A stretch of DNA of 64,000 nt, taken from assembly GCF_029953635.1 (NCBI RefSeq), contig NZ_CP124543.1, positions 3,637,455 through 3,701,454 on the forward strand, read 5' to 3'. The notes beneath the pieces are model-generated. The model searched no databases. It was given only the letters and a program-made list of their open reading frames with translations, and was not told where the DNA came from. Below, one piece after another: positions 19,056-28,436 of the stretch (the stretch's first letter is position 1; every line of letters starts with the position of its first letter). The position numbers and the translations under genes were made by a program. Source of the stretch: Halotia branconii CENA392. GTDB lineage: Bacteria > Cyanobacteriota > Cyanobacteriia > Cyanobacteriales > Nostocaceae.

Positions 19056-20150
19056 CTAGCGTGATGAGCGAAAGATAACGCGTCCTGGAAACTCTTGTTG
19101 ATTAATTCGTGCATACACCCGTAGACAAGTTAAAACTTCTCCAGGAACACCGCCACATTCTAGTTGCAAGTCATCTTTTGATAAGGTACAAATATCGGCA
19201 TAAAGCCCTGATAATTGACGAATCCGTACATTATGGCCAGCTATATTTGCTCTATCAGCGACTTTTTTGAGTATGCGCCGTGATTCTTGTTGTAGCTTAC
19301 CCCACCACGAATAGCGTTCAGCTGGGGGGATGAATACTAAAGAGTGAATGGCCTCATCCATGTCAATCCAAGCACGTAGAGTTAATAGAGGATCAGTATT
19401 TTCCTCAGCTTTTTGGGTACGATGAAAGCGATCGCTTAAAGCTTCAATATATTGATTTTTCTGTTCTGGTTTGGAGGACAACGAAACGACATCAAAGCTA
19501 AAAACGCTCTTTAAGGCATGATGTAAATCTTGATCTACTTCGATAAAATTTATACATAGGAGCAAAAACCCAGCTAATAAATGCATGTTTTCAGATGCAT
19601 TTTCTGGGGTCATTTCACAATTTAAAAGTGCTTGTTTAGACAAACATAACCCTTTAGTTGTAACAGTACCGCTAAGTCCGGGGTAAATAAGTTCATCCCG
19701 CATAAAAGGTACTTGATAAAGATGAGAATTATCTTCTACAGCACCAACTTCCTTAACTAGTTCTAGAGCTTGCTGTCGCCAAGATATAGCTAAATCTTCT
19801 GGAACTCGTAATAATTTGTGGTGAATTTCGTTCCATAAATCGGAGTCTGTCTGGCTTTGGAGTGGAGAATTTCCTAGATAATAGTTAAGTTCTGGATCTG
19901 TTTCAAAAGTTTCTCGTAGGTGGTTGAGTTTTTGTTCGTTTGGGGATGGGATAATGGGACTAGTGTCTGGTTGTGGTTGCAATAAGTTACGGAGTTCTTG
20001 CAGCAGTTTGTCGCATATTTGGGTTCCTGGATCGTCGGGAAGTTCTTTATGAGCTTGAGTTAAAGTGGCCTCTAATCCGTGGAGGCTAAATTTTAGTAGT
20101 TTGGCTAGTTCTGAGTTTTTGGTGTTTAATAGTTGATTTAGATGCTGCAT
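19056..20150 (-). CDS. Unrecognised 364-aa protein, third gene of dynamin/Hsp70-like operon
   Basis: I do not recognise the family. The protein is soluble, with no signal peptide or membrane helix. It is largely helical, with an amphipathic start (HLNQLLNTKNSELAKLLKF) and a Pro-rich linker around 95-105. A tail from about residue 300 (basic, then ending in EFPGRVIFRSSR) looks more beta-like. It is the last gene of a leftward set: dynamin-like GTPase, Hsp70-like ATPase, then this protein, 166 bases downstream of the second gene. The gap holds short CGCAAAG repeats. By position it is probably a partner or adaptor of the two NTPases; that is inference from gene order only. Confidence 0.7.
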   Translation of the reverse strand: MQHLNQLLNTKNSELAKLLKFSLHGLEATLTQAHKELPDDPGTQICDKLLQELRNLLQPQPDTSPIIPSPNEQKLNHLRETFETDPELNYYLGNSPLQSQTDSDLWNEIHHKLLRVPEDLAISWRQQALELVKEVGAVEDNSHLYQVPFMRDELIYPGLSGTVTTKGLCLSKQALLNCEMTPENASENMHLLAGFLLLCINFIEVDQDLHHALKSVFSFDVVSLSSKPEQKNQYIEALSDRFHRTQKAEENTDPLLTLRAWIDMDEAIHSLVFIPPAERYSWWGKLQQESRRILKKVADRANIAGHNVRIRQLSGLYADICTLSKDDLQLECGGVPGEVLTCLRVYARINQQEFPGRVIFRSSR

Positions 20151-20316
20151 GAATTTAATCTTTTTTTTATCGGGCTACGCCCCGCTTCGCTAACACGCAA
20201 AGGCGCAAAGGCGCAAAGAATTAGAGAAAATTCACCCGTTTAGTAAGCATGGTCTGATTTATGCAAGAGGTCTAAGAAGTCCCATTAGCGACTCTACGTT
20301 TTTGTGTGAGGTTAGT

Positions 20317-23300
20317 TTAATGTACACCGCAAAAGGGGTCGCGTTCTTTGTCAACTTCGTTGGGTTGTAATTCTAATTCGGCGCAATAAACGCATCCTTG
20401 TTGTTTAAGACATTCTTCATTAGTTGATGTCCAGTAAGGTACTTCTCCAGCGTGCATCCGTAAAATGCCTTTTTCGTCGAGAGTTACACGATATTGGCTG
20501 GGGTAATCTGTTGTGATGTCTGGTTTGCTGAGTGCGCCAATGCGTAACCATTTTTTGGTTTTGCTTTCAGTATCTGTTTGATAAACATAGAAGGTGTGCT
20601 GACTAGTTTGCGGGAAGGGAGGTAAGGGTTCACTAATTAAACCGACTCCTGGTTGGGGTGCGCCATCTTGGAGATAATGAAATTCTTGCAAATATTGACT
20701 ATCATCTTTGTCTACTTCAAATACTAAATGATAAGCATTTGGTTGATCGACGGTTGCAGACTCTAATACGTTGACGGCAATATCACCATCAGTTAAGTTT
20801 TTATTGGGGCGTTCAACGGCAATATTCCATTTCAATTTACCGTCAGCAAATAGTGTTGATGTTTCAGATATTGCTGATATTGCTGATCCTACATCTATCC
20901 CAGGAACGTCGATTAAATAATGAGGATTTCCCTGACAAAGTAACACGCTAAATTGCAGTGTTTGGTCGATTTCAAATTGGACTTTAATTTTTCTGAGAAA
21001 CTCAGCTTCTTCCATTCCCAGTTTTTCCATGAGCTTTTTACCGTCGAAGCTACCCCAGAGTCGTAAATCTCCATCTTCGTAATCTTGACGGTAAATAATA
21101 TTGGTTAATTGTATGCCTTGCCATCCAGTCCGAACCTTAGCAACTTTTTCCCAAGGAGCAAGTTGATAAAGTTCTTGTCCGGCTTTAAATACTGGCAATA
21201 AATCATTGCTTTGGGTTTTACGTTTGAAGTTGCAAGGTAGATAATAAAATAGGTTTTTAACATCAATTTCTAGTTGATTGGCTCCTTTACGTAATAATCC
21301 TTTGGATTCTTCGGGATCGAATCTGAGTCTTCGCAATTTTTCGGCGTAGCAAGCACCCGCAGATGTGGCTAGTTTAGTAAATTCCAAAACAAAGGTAATT
21401 CGTTCTGGATTCCAAACAAAGTAAGGTGAGTTGCTAAATTCTTGGTAGATGTGGCGTTGCACTAAATCCAAATTGCAAGTTTTCCCAGATAAAATTAACC
21501 AATCAACTTTATGGGTATTCCAAGAATTTATATTATTATCTTCAGGATGCAAGCGACTTTCCATTAATCCTTTAGCAATACCGATCGCTTCTTTAATTGC
21601 TGAGGTGGTAGCTGTTTCAAATTGCTGACTATTTAAGGTGACATAAATATTATCTAAGTTTGTTGCTTGGAATTTAATTCCACTTTGGGTTAGCAGTTCA
21701 GAAATTTGCTGCTCAAACAAAGTAAAGGTTAAACCAGAAAAATCATCAAGCGATTTTTGACCTAATTTCAGTTTAGCTGCTTCTGCATATTCCCAAAGAG
21801 TATAAAAGGTTTGTAGGCGTTGGGGTGCTTGTTGCCAACGGGTAGGTAATACTTTTTCTGCGGTATCTAGAGCATCTTTGTAAGCTGCATCGCCTTCGGG
21901 ATTTTCTTTATCTAGACATTTTAAAATACTACCGCTTTGGAATTTTCCTTTCTCTAGGAAACGCTCGTTTAATTCTGTACTAATTAAATCTTCTAATTTT
22001 TCGCTGGTGATATTACCGATTGTTACTGCTGTTAAAAGAAAGTCAGCGATCGCAACTTTTAATAATCTAAAAATTCGCAGTGTAATTAGTTCACCACCTA
22101 ACTGTAAATGACCTGAAGAGCCTAATAATTTAGGAGTAAGTTTATAGTAACGTCCTCCTAAACCCCGGTCTTCATTATTGGCAAAGAAAGGAGTTTGATC
22201 TTCTAAAGTAAGTTCAATTAAAGCTAAATCTGTAGTTCCGCCGCCAATATCTAAAACCAGAACATTTTGTGACCATTTATCGCCAGATCGACGACAACGA
22301 GTTTTGAATGATTCAATCCCAATGTTGAGATTACCACCAAATTCTCGCCACAAAAAGAAGATGGCGACAGAAACGGCTTCATCATAAGCAGTTTGCACAT
22401 CATCAATGCCTAACTGTTCGACTAATTCTTTCACTTCTTTGCGAACAACTGGGGGGGCGACAGTTGGGTAAGTAACAACGGCGGTGAGTAAATCTCCCTC
22501 AGAAAACTTGCGCTGTGAACGTCTGCGATAATCTTCAGTTAATTCGATTAAATGCGCCCAAGCTGCTTGAATTAAATTGTTAACATTGATTGTTTCTTCT
22601 TCACCTGCCAAAATTACAGGGAAAGATCGGTCTTGACCAAAATAACGTTTAGGCGAGTGATGAAATCGACTAATAATTTCTTTTAAAGAACTACTTGTAC
22701 CTTGAGCGATCGCCTTTTTTCTGTTATCTCTAGCTTCCCTACCCATCCGCAATGAGAGATTTTTGAAGCTGTAAACTTCTAACTCGCTGGGTATTTCTGT
22801 GTCTCGGCGATCAATATCTAGTACTACTGGCATCAAATTTTGCGATTCTAGGGTAGGTACGCGAAACACTTCATGGTAGATTTGATAAAGTTTTTTACTG
22901 GCGGCTCGGCGGAAGCGATCGCTATTCCCTAGACATAGTTCAATTTGGCGAATTGCTTCTAAAAAGCGTTCTTTGCGATCGCTGATAAAAACTTCACTTA
23001 AACGACTGGGTTCTATTTCCAGATTTTTACTAATATCATTAATAAACTTGTCCCATTCACCCGCGCTGATATCTGGTAATGCCACAGCAGCCGGAGAACT
23101 CAGCCATTGCGCCAAGCGATCGCGCAATCGTAATTCTTGCTCTTTGGGTAAAACTTCGGCAATTGGTACTTCAATCGGATCGAAAAGTGTAACTGTAGAA
23201 TTTGATGTGCCAAAATCTAGAGCGAACCATCCCGGAAATCTTTTTTGTGGTTTATCTGGTTGCTCGTCAATATGGTTATTCAGTTGAAAAGGGTTCATTG

Positions 23301-23730
23301 TAGGATCTGTTTCTGTTGTTTGCTTGATAGGCGGCGGCTCAGAAATGAAAGGAGACCACAGATGACATGAAGTTGCAATCTGTTGACGTTCAGATAGTAG
23401 CGGATTTCCGGAAAAATCGGAATCAAAATACTCAACAATCACTTGTAAGTTACAGTTGATTGGTTGTGTTAAAGGTTGTTTGAGTTTACAAGGATATTGT
23501 CCTAATTCTCCGATTTGCGAAATTCTCGGTGTAGCAGAATAAAATTGTTGATAGGCTTTTTGAATTTGGACGGCTAATTCAGTTGGTGTGCCTCTGACTA
23601 TACAAGTGATGCGAGAAATGTGAGGGATGTTGTTCCCGGCAGGGATTAGTTGAATGCTAGGAAGCTCCAAATATCCGTTTTCTTTGACATCAACTTGAAA
23701 GCGAGGTGAAAGCCGAATTTCTACAGGCAT
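20317..23730 (-). CDS. Large Hsp70/actin-fold ATPase with cysteine-rich tail
   Basis: A protein of 1137 residues if started at the ATG at 23728-23730, which has AAGGA about 10 bases upstream. A GTG at 23787 would add 19 residues. An N-terminal region of about 160 residues is followed by an Hsp70/actin ATPase core: phosphate-1 motif ALDFGTSNST with Asp172, phosphate-2 motif LDIGGGTTDLAL with Asp494, and an adenosine-like DWLILSGKT. Unlike DnaK, long insertions split the core, and the C-terminal half has beta-rich segments instead of a DnaK-type substrate domain. The last 32 residues hold C-x5-C-x2-C and CGVH, a possible metal site. It is the middle gene of the dynamin/Hsp70 operon. Function unknown; it is reminiscent of SrfB-type proteins. 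Confidence 0.85.
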   Translation of the reverse strand: MPVEIRLSPRFQVDVKENGYLELPSIQLIPAGNNIPHISRITCIVRGTPTELAVQIQKAYQQFYSATPRISQIGELGQYPCKLKQPLTQPINCNLQVIVEYFDSDFSGNPLLSERQQIATSCHLWSPFISEPPPIKQTTETDPTMNPFQLNNHIDEQPDKPQKRFPGWFALDFGTSNSTVTLFDPIEVPIAEVLPKEQELRLRDRLAQWLSSPAAVALPDISAGEWDKFINDISKNLEIEPSRLSEVFISDRKERFLEAIRQIELCLGNSDRFRRAASKKLYQIYHEVFRVPTLESQNLMPVVLDIDRRDTEIPSELEVYSFKNLSLRMGREARDNRKKAIAQGTSSSLKEIISRFHHSPKRYFGQDRSFPVILAGEEETINVNNLIQAAWAHLIELTEDYRRRSQRKFSEGDLLTAVVTYPTVAPPVVRKEVKELVEQLGIDDVQTAYDEAVSVAIFFLWREFGGNLNIGIESFKTRCRRSGDKWSQNVLVLDIGGGTTDLALIELTLEDQTPFFANNEDRGLGGRYYKLTPKLLGSSGHLQLGGELITLRIFRLLKVAIADFLLTAVTIGNITSEKLEDLISTELNERFLEKGKFQSGSILKCLDKENPEGDAAYKDALDTAEKVLPTRWQQAPQRLQTFYTLWEYAEAAKLKLGQKSLDDFSGLTFTLFEQQISELLTQSGIKFQATNLDNIYVTLNSQQFETATTSAIKEAIGIAKGLMESRLHPEDNNINSWNTHKVDWLILSGKTCNLDLVQRHIYQEFSNSPYFVWNPERITFVLEFTKLATSAGACYAEKLRRLRFDPEESKGLLRKGANQLEIDVKNLFYYLPCNFKRKTQSNDLLPVFKAGQELYQLAPWEKVAKVRTGWQGIQLTNIIYRQDYEDGDLRLWGSFDGKKLMEKLGMEEAEFLRKIKVQFEIDQTLQFSVLLCQGNPHYLIDVPGIDVGSAISAISETSTLFADGKLKWNIAVERPNKNLTDGDIAVNVLESATVDQPNAYHLVFEVDKDDSQYLQEFHYLQDGAPQPGVGLISEPLPPFPQTSQHTFYVYQTDTESKTKKWLRIGALSKPDITTDYPSQYRVTLDEKGILRMHAGEVPYWTSTNEECLKQQGCVYCAELELQPNEVDKERDPFCGVH

Positions 23731-23823
23731 TCTGTGTTTTCCTTTTCTCGCAATGATTCGGCGTTGTTGGTTAGGAGTATGCCTCACGCAGAGACGCAGA
23801 GACGCAGAGTTAAAGAGATGTTT

Positions 23824-26388
23824 TTAGTTTTGGGTTTCTTGATGGTTGGCGATTTCGGAGAGAATTTGTAACCAACTGGGAATGGCTATTGGAGATGATG
23901 AATCTCCGGCGGCAATAAATCTGAGTAGTGCTTCTTTTTTGGAGAAGTTTTGCATGGTGGGAATAATTTGATCTAAAATTCCTTCTAATTCGGAGTTAAC
24001 TTGGCGAGTAACTTCACTGACGTATTGGACGAGATGGAGGCTGGTGCTGGCAGTAATTTCGTCTCGCAGTCGTAGTACGAAAAGTTGGTGATTTGTGGTT
24101 CTGTATGAGCCTTGGTTTCTTTCTGGAGCCCAATCAAAGATTTGACCAATGTTGTGTTTTTCGTCTTGACGGGCTAGAGGAAACATCGTTTCAGGGGCGT
24201 AAATACCCAGGGTTTTGTCGTTAGACATTGTTTGATCTTTACTATTAATTTCCGAAAGAATTGCTTCTTGCCATTCGTTAGGATCGCATCCCAAAAGTAA
24301 TTTATAAAATAAGTCGGCTTCTTCCACACCAAATTTAGACTCGATGTCTTGTTCCATGTCGGGGTGGATAATTGTTTTTAAATAGTCGCGTTCTGGGGCT
24401 ATTTGTTGGGATAATTTAGCCAACCAATCGACGACGGCTTGATGAATGCGATCGCGGGCAAAATCTTCTAGCTCTTTGACTGTTTTCGCAAAGACTGGAT
24501 AAAAATCATCACTTTGAGTTGGCAAATTATTATTAACTTTATTTCCCCGATCAAATAGTTTACCAGCTGCACCTTTCGATTCTGCCAAGGCGATCGCGCC
24601 ATTTTTAGCTTTATTAAACAATAAAGTCCACTGATGCCAATTGAGGATTCTAAAAGTCAGTTCGTCTTTAACTATATCGCTGACAATTTCTCCTCGTCGG
24701 TCTTTGAGTGGTTCTTTGCCTAAGTCTTTGAGGAAACTACGATAAGTTTTATCTAAATTCTCAATTACAGCCCGTAACTCAATTACCGCTGGACTATCTG
24801 TGGTGGGGATGCCTTGCTTGTGAATTTCTTCGAGAATATTTTTTAAATTATCTTGTTGTTGACGCAAATTATCTACAGATCTGCGAGTATCTTCGTACAG
24901 TTGCTTCAGTCCGTGAGTGGCGACATGGGTTTGAATCAATTCTCTTAATTTGGCAATCCCCCCGTCTTGGGCAAAGTAACCTAATTGTCTGCCTAAATGA
25001 CTGCGCGCATCCGATTCTAACAGGCGATCGCTTAATTGCTCCCATTTTTGTTGCAACCGCTTAGATCTTTCTAAATAATCGGGATAATCTAAGTTAGCTA
25101 AAAACTCTGGTGAACCGGCTTTGACTGTACTTGAACGTTTGGCTAATTCAGCTAATCCCAACAGTGGCGACAATAAAACAATCCGGTCTTTTTGGGTGGT
25201 AAAGGCACTCGCGCCGTCAATAGTAGTTTGCAAAACTTTGAGCTTTTGAAAAACAGCGTCCTCCGGTAAAGGAATCACACCTTGGATGAGTTGGTCAAGT
25301 TCTCTTTCGCCGCCTTCACTTTCTAAGGGTAGTTGATCAAAGCGACCCACACCCACGAGAATAAGATCTTTGAGGTCTTGTCCTGGTCGCTGCTGCTGCA
25401 TCATAGTAAAGATTTTATTCGCGCGATCGCTTCCGGGAGATTTACCATTAAGCAAGACTAAAATCGTCTGCACTTCAGCTAATTCTCGCAATGATAAAAA
25501 TGTATCTCTCGCACCCGAATTAGCAGCCCCTAATCCCGGAAAGTCTAAGAGAATAAATTCTGAAGCGCCATTCACATCCCAAACTTCTCGTGAGATTTTC
25601 ACCTCAATATCTACGCGGCGAATCAAGGGAAAGCTATTGTGCAATAACTTTGTGGGTAACTTTTGGGGTGGACTGGGTAATCGGACATGAGGGGGAGGTA
25701 AATCCTCAAAGTCGAGAGTTTGGATAGCCATTGGCTGTTCGGCTAGCTGTAGCCCTTCACGAGCAGTAGTAGCATCAATTTTATAGCGCCCACCACACAT
25801 AGCTTCACCATAAGCTTGATAAGCACGAATAAATAATACTAACTCCCGCAGCAAATAACGCAGTTCTAAGTTATTACTCTGATTCCATGCTGACTCACAC
25901 CAGTTAATAATATCTTTGCCGCTATTGAGTTGTGATAAGGGTATGGATGGTAATCCAGCTGCTGTAGTTCGCTGGTTTGCCTCCCCCAACATAAAGCGTA
26001 GACACTCATGTACCCCTTCATGAGAAAGATACTCTATAGTAAAATTATTTACCTGCGTTGTCACAAAGCTGTCTTCTGGGATGATGTGAATAGCAGTGAT
26101 GTTGCCAGTCGTTGGATTTTCGCTGACTGGTAAGGCATCTGCGTATCCAATCAAGCTGCCTAGCAGCAAAGTTTTCCCGCTACTGAACTCTCCCATCACA
26201 CCAATTTTAACTGGTGAAGTGGCAAGTTCTACAGTTTTCTCGGCAGCTTCCCGGAGACGGACAAGACAATCATCTAGGCTAGCTGGAACCCAAGTTTCTT
26301 GTTGAGAAGGATATTGAGGCACTGACTCTATTTTTTGCAGAATAAATTCGCCGTATTTTTTAAAACAGTCTAATTTTTTTAATTCCAT
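23824..26388 (-). CDS. Dynamin-like GTPase
   Basis: An 854-residue large GTPase, first gene of the leftward three-gene operon. The G1 P-loop GEFSSGKT is at residues 66-73, followed by PTTGNITAI (switch I region with the conserved Thr). G3 is DFPGLG at 282-287, and a G4-like VGVGRFDQL replaces the usual TKxD. Long helical segments with coiled-coil character occupy about 480-560 and beyond, as in bacterial dynamin-like proteins. No clear transmembrane paddle is visible, so membrane attachment, if any, would be peripheral. ATG start at 26386-26388. The 93-base gap to the next gene contains GCAGAGAC repeats. The family call is good; the substrate membrane or partner is unknown. Confidence 0.88.
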   Translation of the reverse strand: MELKKLDCFKKYGEFILQKIESVPQYPSQQETWVPASLDDCLVRLREAAEKTVELATSPVKIGVMGEFSSGKTLLLGSLIGYADALPVSENPTTGNITAIHIIPEDSFVTTQVNNFTIEYLSHEGVHECLRFMLGEANQRTTAAGLPSIPLSQLNSGKDIINWCESAWNQSNNLELRYLLRELVLFIRAYQAYGEAMCGGRYKIDATTAREGLQLAEQPMAIQTLDFEDLPPPHVRLPSPPQKLPTKLLHNSFPLIRRVDIEVKISREVWDVNGASEFILLDFPGLGAANSGARDTFLSLRELAEVQTILVLLNGKSPGSDRANKIFTMMQQQRPGQDLKDLILVGVGRFDQLPLESEGGERELDQLIQGVIPLPEDAVFQKLKVLQTTIDGASAFTTQKDRIVLLSPLLGLAELAKRSSTVKAGSPEFLANLDYPDYLERSKRLQQKWEQLSDRLLESDARSHLGRQLGYFAQDGGIAKLRELIQTHVATHGLKQLYEDTRRSVDNLRQQQDNLKNILEEIHKQGIPTTDSPAVIELRAVIENLDKTYRSFLKDLGKEPLKDRRGEIVSDIVKDELTFRILNWHQWTLLFNKAKNGAIALAESKGAAGKLFDRGNKVNNNLPTQSDDFYPVFAKTVKELEDFARDRIHQAVVDWLAKLSQQIAPERDYLKTIIHPDMEQDIESKFGVEEADLFYKLLLGCDPNEWQEAILSEINSKDQTMSNDKTLGIYAPETMFPLARQDEKHNIGQIFDWAPERNQGSYRTTNHQLFVLRLRDEITASTSLHLVQYVSEVTRQVNSELEGILDQIIPTMQNFSKKEALLRFIAAGDSSSPIAIPSWLQILSEIANHQETQN

Positions 26389-26728
26389 AGAGTATTTTTC
26401 CGTTTAATATCAATTAATGTGATTTTTATAACAGAGAAAATGTCGTAAATATCCCTTCAAGCAAAGCGTTGAAGTTACATTCCCGTTTATATCAGATCAT
26501 TTGCTATTTTGGGTGAAATTATTTTTATCGGCTTTCCTCATCGTTAACAATACATTTATATTTGTGATGAGATTCCAGATAAACTAAATAAAAAAGTTGT
26601 ATTTTGTTTATTCACTATTTAATTGATTTATTAAGGGAATGAAGTTCAGATCCCCGACTTCTTAAAGAAGTCGGGGATCTTGTTATTCACGAATTATTTA
26701 ATTTAATAGTGCTTGTGAGTTAATTAGG
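26389..26728. repeat. Intergenic region with 33-base palindrome (26648-26680)
   Basis: The palindrome at 26648-26680 has arms AGATCCCCGACTTCTT around a single central base. It is followed by CTTGTTATTCACGAATTATTT, which matches the flank of the elements at 8489 and 44115 (inverted for the first), so this is a partial copy of the same repeat family. The rest is AT-rich with no gene. It lies between the start of the dynamin-like gene and the stop of the kinase-like gene, so it can end the kinase transcript. Confidence 0.7.
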
Positions 26729-28231
26729 TTATTCTGTGGCGATCGCTTGAGTAATATTACGGGCGCTTACTAACTGTACTATAAAAGTAGACCCTTCATC
26801 GGGCTTACTTTTAACATAAATGGAACCACCACAACGCCACAATAAACGTTTCACAATTGTTAATCCTAAACCAGCACCACCTAAATCTTCACTTACCCCA
26901 GAACGCACCCGATAAAAGCAGTCAAAGATTTTAGGAATTTCGCTTTCAGCAATACCGATACCCGTATCACGAAATTCTAACTGCACATAGTCGCCTCTAA
27001 CATGGGCTTTGACCAACACTTGTCCACCATTAGGAGTAAATTTAACGCTGTTATGTAGCAGATTAATTACTATTTGTCTAAGCCTACCCACCACAGACCA
27101 TACAAGTGGAAGTTCAGTTGACACAATATAAGCTAATGTGATGCCTTTTTCTTTAGCTACAGGCTGATAAGTACTAACTACCCCAGGCACAACATCCGCA
27201 AGGTTGACTAACTCTAAAGTTGTCTTGTCTAAATTATGCTCTAGATCTACCATATCCAGTAGACCAGTAATCAAAGTACTCTGGCGATCGCATTGGTTAT
27301 TTAGCATCTGTAAATAACGTTGTCGTTGCGGTGGTTTGAGAGTCGGAGAATTTAACAACGAGAGTGCAGTCTTCATGTGTGTTAAAGGTGTACGCATTTC
27401 CTGACACACATTACTTAAGTATTTATCTTTAAGTTGGTCTTGATGACGCAGCTTTTGATTTTGCTGCTGCATCTTATTAATCTGCACAGTCTTGTTTTGA
27501 CGACTAATTTCATCCTGTCGCTGGAGTTGTTTGATCAACAGCTGATTGATAATAGCTGGTTTAGAGATACTAGAGCAAATCAAATCAGTAGGTTTAATTA
27601 CTGAAGAAAATTCTAGATTAATTGCTTGCTTGATACCATTTAAAACTTGCTGAACAACTTTTCCTTCAGTAGTAGTTATAGTCAGCAAAGACGAAGTTTT
27701 CTTACTATTAACCTTCTTGAAAACTTGAGTTTGTCGTCTTTTGAGTGGTCGATGAGCCAAAATTAAACTACAAAACTGTGGCGATAACACGAGTAAAAAA
27801 TATTCGCGTCGTATTTGCCTTTGTGGTAATAATTGCACACGGATATCATGCAATGGTGAAGTGAGTTCTTCTTGCATATTCTCCCATTGTCCTGGATGAC
27901 TCCGACTGCCAGATTGCACACTTCTAGGCGGAGGACTTAAGTTTTCCACCTCCTTGCTTTTGCTGATTCTTCTCTCTCCAACTTGGCAATTATAGATAGT
28001 AGCAGACGCACCTAACGAGGATTGATAACGCACTAATTCTGTACGCCAGATTTTTCCAGGTGGTAGCTTAACCCAGAAAGTTGCGACAATCTGCTGTTCA
28101 ATTAGTAAGTCTATTTGTGACCTTACCAGTGATAGCAAAGTAGCAGGATTGAGGGGCAATGGTTGAGGAGACGCTTCCACCCCCAAAGCCAATTGATAGA
28201 AAGACAAATCCTGACGCGGAGAATCATTCAT
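26729..28231 (-). CDS. Histidine-kinase-like protein lacking the phosphoacceptor His
   Basis: A 500-residue soluble sensor-kinase homologue. An N-terminal region of about 190 residues (possible DICT/GAF-like sensor, not certain) is followed by a coiled coil (about 235-270), a HisKA-like dimerisation helix and a complete HATPase_c domain: N box with LLHNSVKFTPNGG, G1 DTGIGIAE, F box, and G2 GGAGLGLTI. The H box reads VCQEMRTPL: the position normally His in SHELRTPL is Gln277 (codon CAG), so autophosphorylation on the usual residue is impossible. It may be a pseudokinase, an ATP-dependent scaffold, or act through a partner. No response regulator is adjacent. ATG at 28229-28231. Confidence 0.9.
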   Translation of the reverse strand: MNDSPRQDLSFYQLALGVEASPQPLPLNPATLLSLVRSQIDLLIEQQIVATFWVKLPPGKIWRTELVRYQSSLGASATIYNCQVGERRISKSKEVENLSPPPRSVQSGSRSHPGQWENMQEELTSPLHDIRVQLLPQRQIRREYFLLVLSPQFCSLILAHRPLKRRQTQVFKKVNSKKTSSLLTITTTEGKVVQQVLNGIKQAINLEFSSVIKPTDLICSSISKPAIINQLLIKQLQRQDEISRQNKTVQINKMQQQNQKLRHQDQLKDKYLSNVCQEMRTPLTHMKTALSLLNSPTLKPPQRQRYLQMLNNQCDRQSTLITGLLDMVDLEHNLDKTTLELVNLADVVPGVVSTYQPVAKEKGITLAYIVSTELPLVWSVVGRLRQIVINLLHNSVKFTPNGGQVLVKAHVRGDYVQLEFRDTGIGIAESEIPKIFDCFYRVRSGVSEDLGGAGLGLTIVKRLLWRCGGSIYVKSKPDEGSTFIVQLVSARNITQAIATE

Positions 28232-28330
28232 GAGTCAAGCACAACCAACAAGGACAATGCACAAATAATAATGTATCGATTTTCACCTTTATGTGTCAGT
28301 TTTTCACAAAAAGGTATTTAAAAATATAAA

Positions 28331-28436
28331 TGGGGCATTGGGCATTGGGCATGGGGCATTGGGCATAGGTTATTTTCTCCCTCTGCTCCCCCTGCCTCCC
28401 CTGCCTCCCCTGCCTCCCCTGCTCCCCCTGCCTCCT
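28331..28436. repeat. Low-complexity GGGCATTG and CTCCCCTGC tracts
   Basis: Tandem GGGCATTGGGCATTGGGCAT followed about 40 bases later by repeated CTGCCTCCC. These purine/pyrimidine-rich tandem tracts recur in the window at 12775-12805, 33897-33960 and 34005-34060, and are the short tandem repeats usual between genes of filamentous cyanobacteria. The second tract abuts the end of murE. Confidence 0.7.
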
